This document shows, piece after piece, positions 8,775 to 18,022 of a stretch of DNA of 64,000 nucleotides (positions are counted from its first letter, which is position 1; each line of letters starts with the position of its first letter). Source of the DNA: Pedobacter hartonius (GTDB lineage Bacteria > Bacteroidota > Bacteroidia > Sphingobacteriales > Sphingobacteriaceae). The translations under genes were made by a program, and so were the position numbers. The stretch is from contig NZ_FNRA01000002.1 in NCBI RefSeq assembly GCF_900107535.1, positions 186,001-250,000 of the forward strand, written 5' to 3'. Under the pieces are notes generated by a model that saw only the letters and a list, made by a program, of their open reading frames with translations, was not told the origin of the DNA and did not search any database.

Positions 8775-10076
8775 TTACGGAAACTTAACTCCCCTGTATT
8801 TTGTAATATCTACTATAGGAATACTTGATCCGTATTGCGTATTGATCGCTTTGATAAATGCATTGGCTACAATGGCGTATCCCATAGGGGTTAGATGGAT
8901 GCCATCAAGCGAGAAGAGATTACCGGTGATGTACGCAGCACTTACGTTCGCACCATTTACCACTTTTCCAGCGCCGTATTCTCTTAATAAGGCGTAAGCA
9001 TCCATAACTGCCAGCCCCTTAGCGGCCGCAACAGACTTAATCGTCGTGTTATAGGCATTCACATAATCGTTTACCACCAGGGCTTCAGCCTGGTCCAGTA
9101 CATACTTACTCTCAATAGGGTTTCCGGGATGCAGGCCATAAGGAAATCCGCCGCTGTTGGGCACGCCGATCACATTGGCAGAACCCAGGGTAAGCACAAA
9201 ATAATCCTGTGCCGTAGCCGCCCTTACGGTACCTGTACCGGTCTGGATATACAACGCCGTTACCGTAGGGGCAGATACCTTAACAGCAGCTAGCAATGTA
9301 GCTAAAGTAACCGTGTTAAAATATGGAGTGCCCAGTACATCCGGTATGGTAGCTACCACACCCCTGGCGCCAGTCTTGGTCAGCTCTGTGGCCGCGGTAT
9401 TGTATAAACTTGTAAAAACCGCCTTATCTGTCGGCACATCACCGGCGCCGCCTGAGGTTGCATACCCCAGAATATCATTGTTTCCAAGCCACATACTGAA
9501 AAACGTCCACGGTTTTGCGGTAATAAATGAAAGGTAAGTGGTCGTATTTGTGGGTGATGCTCCCGGCAGCAGGCGCTCAAAGTATCCATTTAAATTTCCA
9601 TAGGGAGCGTAGGTAATATTTGCAAGTTTAATACCGGGTACACCATAGTTGTTTAAATCGCCGCTGAATTTTGTATAAAGGGTTACATTTCCAAATCCGG
9701 GAACAGCGATCTGACCACGGACAGCGAGGTTATCCGTTACATTTTCCGTAACGGGGAGTCCGCTGGCGCTGAAACTTTTGATCCTCAGGTACCCGGAGCC
9801 ATTAGCCTGACTGGTGTTGAAAAAGGAAGAATAAAAAGCGCCGCCGCCTACAGTTTTCATTTGTGTAGCAATCATTTCCGGAAAGGAGTTCTGCTGCCCT
9901 TCCAGGTATAAACCACCATCTGCAAAACCCGAGGTCAGGGAATTCCCAACGGCAATATATCGTGTAAAGTCTGCCGTTCCTTTTGAAGGGGTAACATCCT
10001 TAAATTCTGGCTTGCAGGAGGCCATTGCAGCAAGCGCAACTACAAAAATACTGTTATATATAAATTTAGGTTTCAT
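8775..10076 (-). CDS. SGNH/GDSL-family hydrolase lipoprotein
   Basis: 433 residues with a lipoprotein signal (Cys21 in AMASC). SGNH blocks are in order: block I GNSLTSG at about 44-50 (the nucleophile Ser in a GNSL variant of GDSL), block III GNND, and block V DGIHLTPMG with catalytic Asp and His. Such proteins are esterases or lipases acting on acyl or acetyl esters. The gene follows a FadL-type porin gene by 21 bases and is surely co-transcribed, suggesting that ester hydrolysis releases hydrophobic products taken up by the porin. The substrate is not known. Confidence 0.88.
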   Translation of the reverse strand: MKPKFIYNSIFVVALAAMASCKPEFKDVTPSKGTADFTRYIAVGNSLTSGFADGGLYLEGQQNSFPEMIATQMKTVGGGAFYSSFFNTSQANGSGYLRIKSFSASGLPVTENVTDNLAVRGQIAVPGFGNVTLYTKFSGDLNNYGVPGIKLANITYAPYGNLNGYFERLLPGASPTNTTTYLSFITAKPWTFFSMWLGNNDILGYATSGGAGDVPTDKAVFTSLYNTAATELTKTGARGVVATIPDVLGTPYFNTVTLATLLAAVKVSAPTVTALYIQTGTGTVRAATAQDYFVLTLGSANVIGVPNSGGFPYGLHPGNPIESKYVLDQAEALVVNDYVNAYNTTIKSVAAAKGLAVMDAYALLREYGAGKVVNGANVSAAYITGNLFSLDGIHLTPMGYAIVANAFIKAINTQYGSSIPIVDITKYRGVKFP

Positions 10077-10097
10077 TATGTTTGTCTTTAAGGTTAA

Positions 10098-11312
10098 CTA
10101 CCATTTGTATGTCAGCGCAATACCGGGGATGTAGGCAAGCGTTTTAAACGCCCCGCTTAAGTTGGTTTCAATATTAGTCTCGCTCCTGGTTTTAACATTT
10201 TCATACAGGAAGGAAAGATCAACACTAAAATTCTCAGAGGCTTTATACCCAACTCCGGCACTCAGCAGCAACCGGTCAGCATCGGGCACCTCCGGCGTTA
10301 CATATCCTTTTCCCACCGGAGTAAAGGCATATCCTATTCCCGCACGTAAAACCAGTTTTGTTGTAGCCTGGTTCTGTACGCCCAGGCGCAGCGCAGCGGC
10401 ATCATGGTAATTCCGGGGCGACCGCGTATCAGCAATTCTGGAATTATTATCGTAGTCGAACGAAAGGTTTTTGTATTTACTCCAGTGTACCCAGTTTACA
10501 TCAAAAAGCAACGTTGTTTTTTCAGACGGATAAATTCCAAAACCTATGGTTGATGTGGCAGGCAAAGGAAGTGTAGCATTGAATTTGGTGGGGAATGAGC
10601 TGATCAGCGCATCGGGCACATTGAAGGTTGCATCCCCGTTTTTTATAGCCGCATTTACCTGCGAACGGTGCGTAACGCCGATCGAGACACCAGAGATGGT
10701 CTCTACGTAGATACCCGCATTCCAGCCAAAATCTTTCGAGGTACCCTCCAGTTTTGCCGTACCTGTTTCACCATTATTCAGGGTTAAGGGAACAGCCCTC
10801 CTTAAATCAACATGACCCAAAGAATAAACCAGCCCGGCACCCACACCAATATGGTCGGTAATCTTGTAACTCAATGTAGGCTGGATGAATATAGCCCTGA
10901 GGTCCAGCGATGTCACTGTATATTTCCCGGTCCAGTTCTCCTCCCAGTGCAACGCACCTCCAAATGGCGTATAAATACCGAGCCCAAACCGCAAACGGCT
11001 GGCCGGGGAACCAAAAACCGCATAACCCATTACGGGAGTAGCAATCTTATCTTTATTATGCTCGGTAATGTTAGAGCCAGTTTCCCTGAAAGAGGTTTTT
11101 AGGAATATTGGGCTTACCCCCGCCTGTACGCCGTTTTGTTTCAGGAACGAGACTGCGCCGGGGTTAAAAAATACTGAGGCCTCGTCCAATGCGGCTCCCG
11201 TTCCTGCGCCACCCATCGCTATTTGCTTTTGCCCCTGAAGATTGACCTGAAAGGATTGGGAATAGCCAAGAAAAGGCAAGCCCAGTAAGAAAATTAATAA
11301 ACTCTTTTTCAT
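10098..11312 (-). CDS. OmpP1/FadL/TodX-family outer membrane transport protein
   Basis: 404 residues with a signal peptide ending SYSQS. The N-terminal hatch signature of FadL-type porins is visible (QIAMGGAGTGAALDEAS followed by FFNPGAVSFL), then about 14 alternating amphipathic beta strands and a terminal strand ending in aromatic/basic residues (IALTYKW), as in outer-membrane barrels. FadL proteins carry long-chain fatty acids or other hydrophobic compounds across the outer membrane. It is the first gene of a two-gene unit with the SGNH hydrolase. Confidence 0.9.
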   Translation of the reverse strand: MKKSLLIFLLGLPFLGYSQSFQVNLQGQKQIAMGGAGTGAALDEASVFFNPGAVSFLKQNGVQAGVSPIFLKTSFRETGSNITEHNKDKIATPVMGYAVFGSPASRLRFGLGIYTPFGGALHWEENWTGKYTVTSLDLRAIFIQPTLSYKITDHIGVGAGLVYSLGHVDLRRAVPLTLNNGETGTAKLEGTSKDFGWNAGIYVETISGVSIGVTHRSQVNAAIKNGDATFNVPDALISSFPTKFNATLPLPATSTIGFGIYPSEKTTLLFDVNWVHWSKYKNLSFDYDNNSRIADTRSPRNYHDAAALRLGVQNQATTKLVLRAGIGYAFTPVGKGYVTPEVPDADRLLLSAGVGYKASENFSVDLSFLYENVKTRSETNIETNLSGAFKTLAYIPGIALTYKW

Positions 11313-11614
11313 AATATTCGGTTAGTTGTATTTGATGCTATTAGTATGCTTTGCTGGTCAACAACAACAATTTCCTCAAAATCGCATTGCTGTAATATTC
11401 CTATGCACGCATAACAATATACGAGTTTAGTGAATAAAAAGATCTATTTCAAGAAAAAAATCAAAAAATATTTATGCACTAAATAAAATCTTATCATCTA
11501 AAGGTAAAAACGGTTTAACAATCCATATTCATCTCATAACATCAATATATTTGCAAACGATGTTTAAACAAATAATGGTTTAAAAGGTTTTTACCCATCT
11601 TAAAAATTGAATTT
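11313..11614. other. Divergent AT-rich intergenic region
   Basis: No gene is seen. It must hold the control regions of the FadL-type gene (minus) and the nitroreductase gene (plus); TATATTTG at 11546-11553 is a good -7 box for the latter. Confidence 0.5.
11546..11553 (+). promoter_or_regulatory. -7 box of the nitroreductase gene
   Basis: TATATTTG is an exact match to TAnnTTTG; no convincing -33 TTTG lies at the right distance. The start codon is 62 bases downstream. Confidence 0.45.
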
Positions 11615-12247
11615 ATGAATTTATTAGAAGCGCTGAACTGGCGATACGCAACAAAAAAAATGAGTGGGGCAGCGGTTCCACAGGAAAAAATTGATCAAAT
11701 TACTGAAGCAGCGCGCCTGGCACCTACTTCATCTGGTCTTCAGCCTTTCAGGGTCATTGTGGTAAGCAATCCCGAACTGAAAGAGAAAATCAAACCCATT
11801 GCCTATGGTCAGACACAAATCACAGATGCATCTCAGCTCTTAATTTTTGCCGCATGGGATAAGTACACAGAGGAGAGGATCAGATCTGTATTCTCGCATG
11901 CCAATACGGAACGCGGAATGCCGGACGTTGCCCCTTCTGATTACGAAGTTCAGCTAACGGGCGGTTTGCTTTCAAAAACTGCGGAAGAAAACTTTGCCCA
12001 TGCTACCAGACAGGCCTATATCGGCTTCGGTATGGCCATCGCCCAGGCGGCCTTGCTAAATGTTGATGCTACTCCGATGGAAGGTTTTAATAACGCACAG
12101 CTCGATGAGCTGCTGGGGCTTAAAGAAAGAGGTTTACGCAGTGTAACCATCCTGGCATTGGGCCAGAGGGCTGAAAGCGGTGACTGGCTGGTCAACCTTA
12201 AAAAGGTACGTACCCCCGCTGATCAGTTCCTGATACATTTCAATTAA
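11615..12247 (+). CDS. Nitroreductase family NAD(P)H:FMN oxidoreductase
   Basis: 210 residues, the normal length for the NfsB-like nitroreductase group. Typical blocks are RYATKKMSG near the N terminus, the FMN-contacting region EAARLAPTSSGLQPFRVIVV, a central helix with RQAYIGFGMAIAQAALL, and the C-terminal phosphate/FMN contact region LKERGLRSVTILALGQR. These enzymes reduce nitro compounds, quinones or enones with a bound flavin. No operon partner is visible; a hairpin terminator follows. The substrate is unknown. Confidence 0.92.
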   Translation: MNLLEALNWRYATKKMSGAAVPQEKIDQITEAARLAPTSSGLQPFRVIVVSNPELKEKIKPIAYGQTQITDASQLLIFAAWDKYTEERIRSVFSHANTERGMPDVAPSDYEVQLTGGLLSKTAEENFAHATRQAYIGFGMAIAQAALLNVDATPMEGFNNAQLDELLGLKERGLRSVTILALGQRAESGDWLVNLKKVRTPADQFLIHFN

Positions 12248-12267
12248 GAATTCTGTACCGGATACAT

Positions 12268-12300
12268 AAAGGGACGCAGCGCAATCTGGGTCCCTTTGTT
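12268..12300 (+). terminator. Terminator-like hairpin after nitroreductase gene
   Basis: AAAGGGAC and GTCCCTTT pair across a 14-base loop, followed by GTTGTT. Confidence 0.5.
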
Positions 12301-12420
12301 GTTACCGGAAGATTTAATGTTCATTATAAATGTCAAAAAGTGTTAAAGCTCCTGCCAACATATGGAAGCTCCTGGTTAAATCAATATATTAGCACATTAA
12401 TCTCGCATTATCAGATATTC

Positions 12421-15144
12421 ATGAATTACTTAAAATTATCATTTGCATTTTTTATACTTTGTTTTTCTATAAATCTCAGTGCATCAGCTCAACAGGACAC
12501 TGCCATTTTAAGCAACATTCTCAATAAATCAAAGATCATTGCCGAACGCTATCCTGCCGAAAAAGTTTATCTCCATTTTGATAAGCCTTATTACAGTGTA
12601 GCGGATACGATGTTTTTCAAGGCCTATCTTACTTATGAGCAGAACGTCCCTTCAGCCCTGAGCAAGGTGGTATACGTAGACCTGATCAACAGCCAGGATT
12701 CCATCGTGAAGTCACTCAAGCTGCCGGTAACCAATAGTGTGGCCTATGGAAGCCTGGAGCTGGACATGATCAATTTTAAACAGGGCAATTATCATGTAAG
12801 GGCCTATACCGTTTGGATGTTCAACTCAGATCCTGATTATTTTTTCACGAAAACCATTCCCATTGGTGAGGCGATCGATAAAAAGCTGATTACCCACATC
12901 AGTTATAACAATACGCAGACCGACAAAAGCCAGGTCATCGATGCACAGATCCAGTTTAAGAATTTAGATAAAATACCGGTGGCAGGCAAGTCCGTCAACT
13001 GGAACGTGACCTCGAATTATGAGGTCGTCAGCAAGGGCAGGGGCCTAACCGATCAGAACGGAATATTAAAAATCAGTATTGTTCCCCGTAAAAACGAATT
13101 CATTACTACCGGGAATCTGGTAACGGAGGTCAACATGGGCAACCAGGAGCCTCCGGTAACGGCCTCATTTGTACTGAAACCTGTAGTGGGTAAAAATGAC
13201 ATTCAATTCTTCCCCGAAGGTGGCGAGCTCATTAAAGGAGTTCCCACACAAGTAGCCTTTAAAGCGATTAACCAGAAAGGACTGGGTGTTGACCTGACCG
13301 GTACCCTTACAGATAACGACGGCAACCAGATCACCACATTTACTTCTTCACATCTGGGAATGGGCTCTTTTTATCTGAATGCCGAAGGTGCCAAAACTTA
13401 CAAGGCAAACATTACCTTTAAGGATGGCTCAAAAAAGAGCTTTGACCTTCCAAAGGCCATAGAATCCGGAATCTCGATACAGGCTACGGCAAGTAATCCG
13501 GAATTGATTAATTTTAAGATCGTTGCAAATGATACCTATTTCCAGCAAAACCAGGGAAAGAGTATCTATATCGTTGCGCAAAACGGAGGCCGGATATATT
13601 ATGCGGCACAATCAAAATTGCAGACACAGGTTACCGCCGCAAAGATCCCTGCGGATAAGTTTCCTTCAGGAATTATACAAATGTCGCTTTTTGCTGCCGA
13701 TGGCCAGCCCATAAGTGAAAGGCTTGTTTTTGTACTGCATAAAAATGCGATGAACCTGACCTTAAAAACTGATCTCCCTGCGTACAAACCACGTCAGAAG
13801 GTAAGAATGACGGTTTCAGCCAAAGATTCTACACAACGACTGGTAGGTGATTTCTCTATCAGCGTTACCGATCTGCAAAAAGTTCCGGTTGACGAAAATA
13901 CAGAAACCACCATTCTGAGCTCAGTCCTGCTCAGCTCAGATCTGAAAGGATTTGTGGAACGCCCCAATTATTATTTTATTAAAACGGATGAGAAAAAGCG
14001 TCAGGAACTGGACATCCTCATGCTCACACAGGGATACCGCCGTTTCTCCTATAAAGAGATCCTGGCAAACAGATTCCCTGTGACCACCTACATGCCTGAA
14101 CAGGGTATTACAGTGACAGGTACGCTGAGAGACCGGACAGGGATGCCTGTAAAAAGAGGTGCCCTGCGCTTAACAAGCCCCGGCAGAACACTTTCTTCGG
14201 AAGCACTCACTTCAAATATGGGCCTCTTCACTTTTCCAAACCTCGTTTTTGAAGACGGTATGGAATTACTGATCAATGCCAAGTACAATGCCGCAGGAAG
14301 CAATATGATGATCATGCTGGACAATCCCCCCTTTCCGGAGGTGACAAAAAATCCATCGTCAGCAACTGAAATCGTAAATATTGACAGCACATTGTCTTCA
14401 TATCTCGATAATAGCAAAAAACAATACAGTAACCTGCGTACGCTGAAGGAAGTAAAGATTACCGGTGCAACGGTTAAAAAACCAAGTCACCAGGATTATA
14501 TTGCATTAACCGGACTGAGCATGATGGCCGATCATACAATTGACGGCGAACGCTTTAAGGACTGCAATGACCTGATTACCTGCCTTAAAACGCTGGCCGT
14601 AGGGATGACCTTTGATATCGATAAATTCTATGTAAGCCGCAGCTACAACCAGGGAGACAGGACACCGGTACAGATCTTTATCAATGGAAATGCCGTGGAT
14701 GCAGTATCCGTAAGCAGTGTAATGCCTAATGATGTTGAATCGGTAGAGATCTTCACACAGGATCAGCTGGGAATCGTCTTTAAACAATACCAGTGTAATG
14801 GTGTGATCGTCATTAACACCAAAAAGGTAGAGAAGTCAAACATCAGCCTTGCTGACCTGAAAAAGATGATGCCGCAAAGCAACATGCTCAAATTCACTCC
14901 TAAAGGATATACAAAAGCAAGGGATTTTTATTCTCCTAAATACGTAACGCAAACAAGTTCATATACAGGCAATGACCTGCGGACAACAATCTACTGGAAC
15001 CCTAAAGTCATTACCAATGCAGCCGGAGATACTGCGGTTGAGTTTTACAATGCCGATGGTAAAGGAACTTACCGGGCAGTTATTGAAGGAGTAGATGCAA
15101 ATGGTAACGTTGGGCGGTTTGTCTACCGCTATACCGTGAAGTAG
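12421..15144 (+). CDS. Large exported MG2-domain protein with TonB plug-like region
   Basis: 907 residues with a signal peptide (ending NLSASAQ). The N-terminal part has the macroglobulin-like motif VYLHFDKPYYSVADTMFFKAY, seen in a Bacteroidota family of MG2-like surface proteins. Several Ig/MG-like beta domains follow to about residue 600 (MTVSAKDS, DFSISVTD), then a carboxypeptidase-regulatory-like repeat (GTLRDRTGMPVKRGAL). A region near 730-820 resembles the plug of TonB-dependent receptors (VQIFINGNAV, NDVESVEIF, NGVIVINTKK), without a barrel after it. The end (TIYWNPKVITNAAGD, FYNADGKGTYRAVIEG) is conserved in the family. The ATG at 12421 is chosen because it opens the signal peptide. 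Function unknown; probably envelope assembly or surface binding. Confidence 0.75.
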   Translation: MNYLKLSFAFFILCFSINLSASAQQDTAILSNILNKSKIIAERYPAEKVYLHFDKPYYSVADTMFFKAYLTYEQNVPSALSKVVYVDLINSQDSIVKSLKLPVTNSVAYGSLELDMINFKQGNYHVRAYTVWMFNSDPDYFFTKTIPIGEAIDKKLITHISYNNTQTDKSQVIDAQIQFKNLDKIPVAGKSVNWNVTSNYEVVSKGRGLTDQNGILKISIVPRKNEFITTGNLVTEVNMGNQEPPVTASFVLKPVVGKNDIQFFPEGGELIKGVPTQVAFKAINQKGLGVDLTGTLTDNDGNQITTFTSSHLGMGSFYLNAEGAKTYKANITFKDGSKKSFDLPKAIESGISIQATASNPELINFKIVANDTYFQQNQGKSIYIVAQNGGRIYYAAQSKLQTQVTAAKIPADKFPSGIIQMSLFAADGQPISERLVFVLHKNAMNLTLKTDLPAYKPRQKVRMTVSAKDSTQRLVGDFSISVTDLQKVPVDENTETTILSSVLLSSDLKGFVERPNYYFIKTDEKKRQELDILMLTQGYRRFSYKEILANRFPVTTYMPEQGITVTGTLRDRTGMPVKRGALRLTSPGRTLSSEALTSNMGLFTFPNLVFEDGMELLINAKYNAAGSNMMIMLDNPPFPEVTKNPSSATEIVNIDSTLSSYLDNSKKQYSNLRTLKEVKITGATVKKPSHQDYIALTGLSMMADHTIDGERFKDCNDLITCLKTLAVGMTFDIDKFYVSRSYNQGDRTPVQIFINGNAVDAVSVSSVMPNDVESVEIFTQDQLGIVFKQYQCNGVIVINTKKVEKSNISLADLKKMMPQSNMLKFTPKGYTKARDFYSPKYVTQTSSYTGNDLRTTIYWNPKVITNAAGDTAVEFYNADGKGTYRAVIEGVDANGNVGRFVYRYTVK

Positions 15145-15215
15145 ATTCTGCTTTGGGTTTTCTAAACCGGGATTAGTGCTCTCCTTAGATTAGCGGAGAT
15201 CTTCCGGCTTCGCTG

Positions 15216-15293
15216 AAAAAAGTGATGACCTCTTTCGATGCTGACTGCTGCTGAAGCGCAGCCGAAGGCATCGAAAGAGGTCATCACTTTTTT
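15216..15293. repeat. Long hairpin repeat, copy A
   Basis: Perfect 26-bp arms (15216-15241 and 15268-15293) with A-run and T-run ends, hence a likely bidirectional terminator. The 46-base core at 15232-15277 is clearly related to the core at 44438-44483, while the outer arms differ between copies but stay self-complementary. Confidence 0.85.
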
Positions 15294-15308
15294 TAAGTTT
15301 ATCCTGTA

Positions 15309-15471
15309 GCATGGTGGCCCTGCATGGTGGCCCTGCATGATGGCCCTGCATGATGGCCCTGCATGGTGGCCCTGCATGGTGGCCCTGCATGGTGGCCCTG
15401 CATGGTGTGCCCTGCATGGTGGCCCTGCATGGTGGCCCTGCATGGTGGCCCTGCATGATGGCCCTGCGTGG
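15309..15471. repeat. 13-bp minisatellite, 12 full units
   Basis: Unit GCATGGTGGCCCT is repeated 12 times head to tail. Three units carry A in place of the G at position 6 (GCATGATGGCCCT), one unit (15400-15413) has an extra base, and a partial unit ends the array. The period is not a multiple of three and frames across it are not gene-like. Confidence 0.95.
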
Positions 15472-15767
15472 TTCATATGGCAGGGATCAGACTGTCTGAC
15501 GGAATTGTTTAATCCGGCGATAGGTTAGCGCACCAGTTAGAAGATCCCTTTGATGATCCTAAAAATAAAAGTATATACGATATGACGGCCTCAGCGTTCT
15601 TTTGCGCAGCAAATTAATGCAGCCGGAATATCGTATAACTTTTATTCAGCAGAAGGCAATCCTGAGATTATAAATCCAATTAAGCGCGTATAATTTTATT
15701 CAGAAGATAATCCTGAGCATACGAATCCGGGTACAGAAACTACAGGTCTTCACGATCACAAGGCAAA

Positions 15768-17354
15768 CTACTGATCAAACTTACATTTGAGCCCTTCCTC
15801 AGTCATTACTCCTTCATATGGCGCATCCCCTGAATGATCATCTCCGCAATCCCACAAAGAATAACCCTGGAGATAGCGGTCAAGATCCCTGTCTATCTTT
15901 AATACCGCTCCTACCGGAACTTTCAGTACCAGTTCTATTTGCTGGTCACGCCAGTTTACATTTTTCATCAGGTGTAACTCAGGGCCGAATTTCAGCAGGG
16001 AATCTTGTTGCATGAAATCATAATGGATATTCTTTGCATGGTATAAAGCCGTTTCGAAGTTTATTCCTTTGGCACTATAACTTTCAGTGAGCGAAGGGGA
16101 ACTGTCATCGCTCTTTTCAATCCTGACCGTCACATTCCTTGGCTGATTAAAGGGGCCGCGGTCATCAGTCTGGATGATCTTTCCGGTATATTCTGCAGAG
16201 TTTAACTGGTAACGCAAACTATCATCTTTGCTGAAAAAACGGGACCTGTCAAGGGATAACGTATACACCGGGAACGACTTGATAGGTATATTCTGTGTAA
16301 ACTCAGCATCTTCTTTAAATTCCGTCGTGATCTTTGCTACATAAAAAATACCAACAGCAAGCCCGCAAAGCCAGATCAATAGCAGAGCATAAGAAAACAT
16401 CCGGTTGACACTCCGGCTGTTAAATGCAACACGGACAGACAGCAGAATAAGTGAAAGCAACGGAATAGCCACAACAATAAACACAGCGATCACAAATGTG
16501 GTAAAGTAAGCTTCATCAACGATGTTCAGGGGAAAGATCCCGCTTGTCCCCGAATCCCAAAGCCCCAGTAATGCAGCGAGGACAATCAGAGCGGAAACCA
16601 TCATTAACGATCCGCTGATCATAATGATAATGGCAATGAACTTAAAGATAGTCTTTCCGGCGCCCTGCATAAAAGCTCCCAGTACCTCTATAAATTCTGC
16701 AATAAAACTTCCCGAGTGTTTCACAAAAGGGCGCATCTGGTCGCCCGCACTCCTGAAATTCTCTTTCAGGTTGGACAGCTCCTCTTCAAAGTTCCTCTTA
16801 AACCCCTGCAGGTTGACAGCCTCGCCCTTCATGGCCATTCTTTCAGATCTCGTATAGGCTTTAGGAATGGATACCCATAAAATTAAATAGGCGATCAGTC
16901 CGGAGCCGCCAAGCAAAACACTCAGCACCGCCAGCACCCTCAATATGCTCACATCCATTCTCAGGTAATGGCTAAGACCTGAACAAACACCGGCAACCAT
17001 AGCTTCTTCAGTGTCCCTGTAAATCTTTCTCTCCCCAAATCCGGCATAACCGGCATTGGTGTAACCTGCGGAAGGTTCATCATCAGATTCCTCTTCAAAG
17101 TCCTTCACAGAACCCATCAATTCAATCACCACCTGAACATCGGCCAGTTCAATTACCTGTTTCTGTTGCGTGTGCAACATCTCGGTGAACATCTCAGCGA
17201 TTCTGTTTTCTATATCGCTTACAATTTCAAAATCATCGGCACTTTTACCAAAATGCTGTTTAACTTCTATCAGATAGCTATTGAGCAGTTCGCAGGCATC
17301 TTCTTCAATGTGAATGATAGAATTGCCAATATTTATATTCAGGGTCTTTTTCAT
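15768..17354 (-). CDS. PspC-domain multi-pass membrane protein
   Basis: 528 residues. The N-terminal segment (about 1-95) is soluble and acidic. A PspC domain follows at about 108-172 (KIYRDTEEAMVAGVCSGLSHYL, split by variable residues, then a hydrophobic helix with LILWVSIP). Further transmembrane segments lie near 235-265, 285-310 and 320-345, with a C-terminal soluble beta-rich domain. PspC proteins sense envelope stress in phage-shock systems; Bacteroidota versions often lie beside a PadR repressor, as here. The 84-base gap and shared strand indicate one operon with padR. Confidence 0.85.
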   Translation of the reverse strand: MKKTLNINIGNSIIHIEEDACELLNSYLIEVKQHFGKSADDFEIVSDIENRIAEMFTEMLHTQQKQVIELADVQVVIELMGSVKDFEEESDDEPSAGYTNAGYAGFGERKIYRDTEEAMVAGVCSGLSHYLRMDVSILRVLAVLSVLLGGSGLIAYLILWVSIPKAYTRSERMAMKGEAVNLQGFKRNFEEELSNLKENFRSAGDQMRPFVKHSGSFIAEFIEVLGAFMQGAGKTIFKFIAIIIMISGSLMMVSALIVLAALLGLWDSGTSGIFPLNIVDEAYFTTFVIAVFIVVAIPLLSLILLSVRVAFNSRSVNRMFSYALLLIWLCGLAVGIFYVAKITTEFKEDAEFTQNIPIKSFPVYTLSLDRSRFFSKDDSLRYQLNSAEYTGKIIQTDDRGPFNQPRNVTVRIEKSDDSSPSLTESYSAKGINFETALYHAKNIHYDFMQQDSLLKFGPELHLMKNVNWRDQQIELVLKVPVGAVLKIDRDLDRYLQGYSLWDCGDDHSGDAPYEGVMTEEGLKCKFDQ

Positions 17355-17438
17355 AAGTTTATATGGTTTATCGGTTATGGAGCGGTCATCAGTATGGTTG
17401 CAGTTTGTAAGCTGAATGCTGATGATGGTTTCATGAGC

Positions 17439-17774
17439 TTAATTATTTTTTGATGCTTTTGACTGTGTAATAGCAAAGGATAATTCCTGCCAGGTTCCAT
17501 CGAGCTGCGACAGGATCGAAACCCCGTCAGGCGTTAACGTATAATATTTGCGCGGGGGCCCGGAAGTAGACTCCACCCAGTTATAACTCAGTAGCCCGTT
17601 GTTCTTTAACCTGGTCAGCAAGGGATAAAGCGTGCCCTCTACAACCAATAATTTTGCCGACTTCAGTTCTGCGATAATATCAGAGGCATAAATTTCCCCC
17701 CGGGATATAATCAGGAGCACACAATATTCGAGTATGCCCTTTCGCATTTGTGTCTGTGTATTTTCTGCTATCAT
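17439..17774 (-). CDS. PadR-family transcriptional regulator
   Basis: 111 residues, a short PadR of the s-PadR type: winged helix from QMRKGILEYCVLLIISRGEIYASDI through VVEGTLYPLLTRLKNNGLL to GPPRKYYTLTPDG, then one C-terminal dimerisation helix. The YPLLTRL and PRKYYTLT blocks are diagnostic. It precedes the PspC-domain gene and probably represses the pair. A -7 box ends only five bases before the start codon, so the mRNA may be nearly leaderless. Confidence 0.92.
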   Translation of the reverse strand: MIAENTQTQMRKGILEYCVLLIISRGEIYASDIIAELKSAKLLVVEGTLYPLLTRLKNNGLLSYNWVESTSGPPRKYYTLTPDGVSILSQLDGTWQELSFAITQSKASKNN

Positions 17775-17778
17775 AAAA

Positions 17779-17827
17779 CAAAGTTATGTGTTTCATATAG
17801 TAATATGCAATACATAGTACTGTATGG
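17779..17827 (-). promoter_or_regulatory. Promoter and candidate operator of the padR-pspC operon
   Basis: On the minus strand TAACTTTG (17786-17779) matches TAnnTTTG, and TTG (17810-17808) lies 21 bases upstream. Further upstream, ATACA-N6-TGTAT at about 17811-17826 is a palindrome of the ATACA/TGTAT type known for PadR proteins. Autoregulation is inferred. Confidence 0.5.
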
Positions 17828-17990
17828 AATACAAAATACATATAACAATCTGATTACCAATGCATTTATTTTTACAGCCAACAACAATAAAGATGATATT
17901 CATCCGCGTTTCCTACAATTTTGTAGATATACCTGCCAAAATATTATTTTATGAGCACAGTAATAATGGTGTATCTTGAAAACAATATTC

Positions 17991-17998
17991 TACTTTTG
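17991..17998 (+). promoter_or_regulatory. -7 box of the amino-acid permease gene
   Basis: TACTTTTG matches TAnnTTTG, 25 bases before the start codon. Confidence 0.5.
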
Positions 17999-18022
17999 CA
18001 GCTCAATAAAGAATAAGATTTT

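Larger units (their letters stand above)
15145..15767. other. Repeat-dense gene-free region between convergent genes
   Basis: No intact gene is seen in about 620 bases. The order is: a long perfect hairpin (15216-15293), a 13-bp minisatellite (15309-15471), an imperfect inverted repeat with 20/19-base arms (15564-15583 and 15628-15646), and two degenerate direct repeats (15634-15666 and 15689-15717). The last two read in one frame as FYSAEGNPE and FYSEDNPE, which may be a decayed coding remnant. Confidence 0.8.

Noticed and set aside
15309..15471. Possible CRISPR array
   Set aside because: Units are adjacent with no spacers and no cas genes are near.
15162..15528. Overlapping frames in the 13-bp minisatellite (repeats of MQGHHAGPPCRAT type)
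   Set aside because: Any tandem array of 13 bp without stops gives open frames on both strands. There is no start context, and one unit has a frame-breaking extra base.
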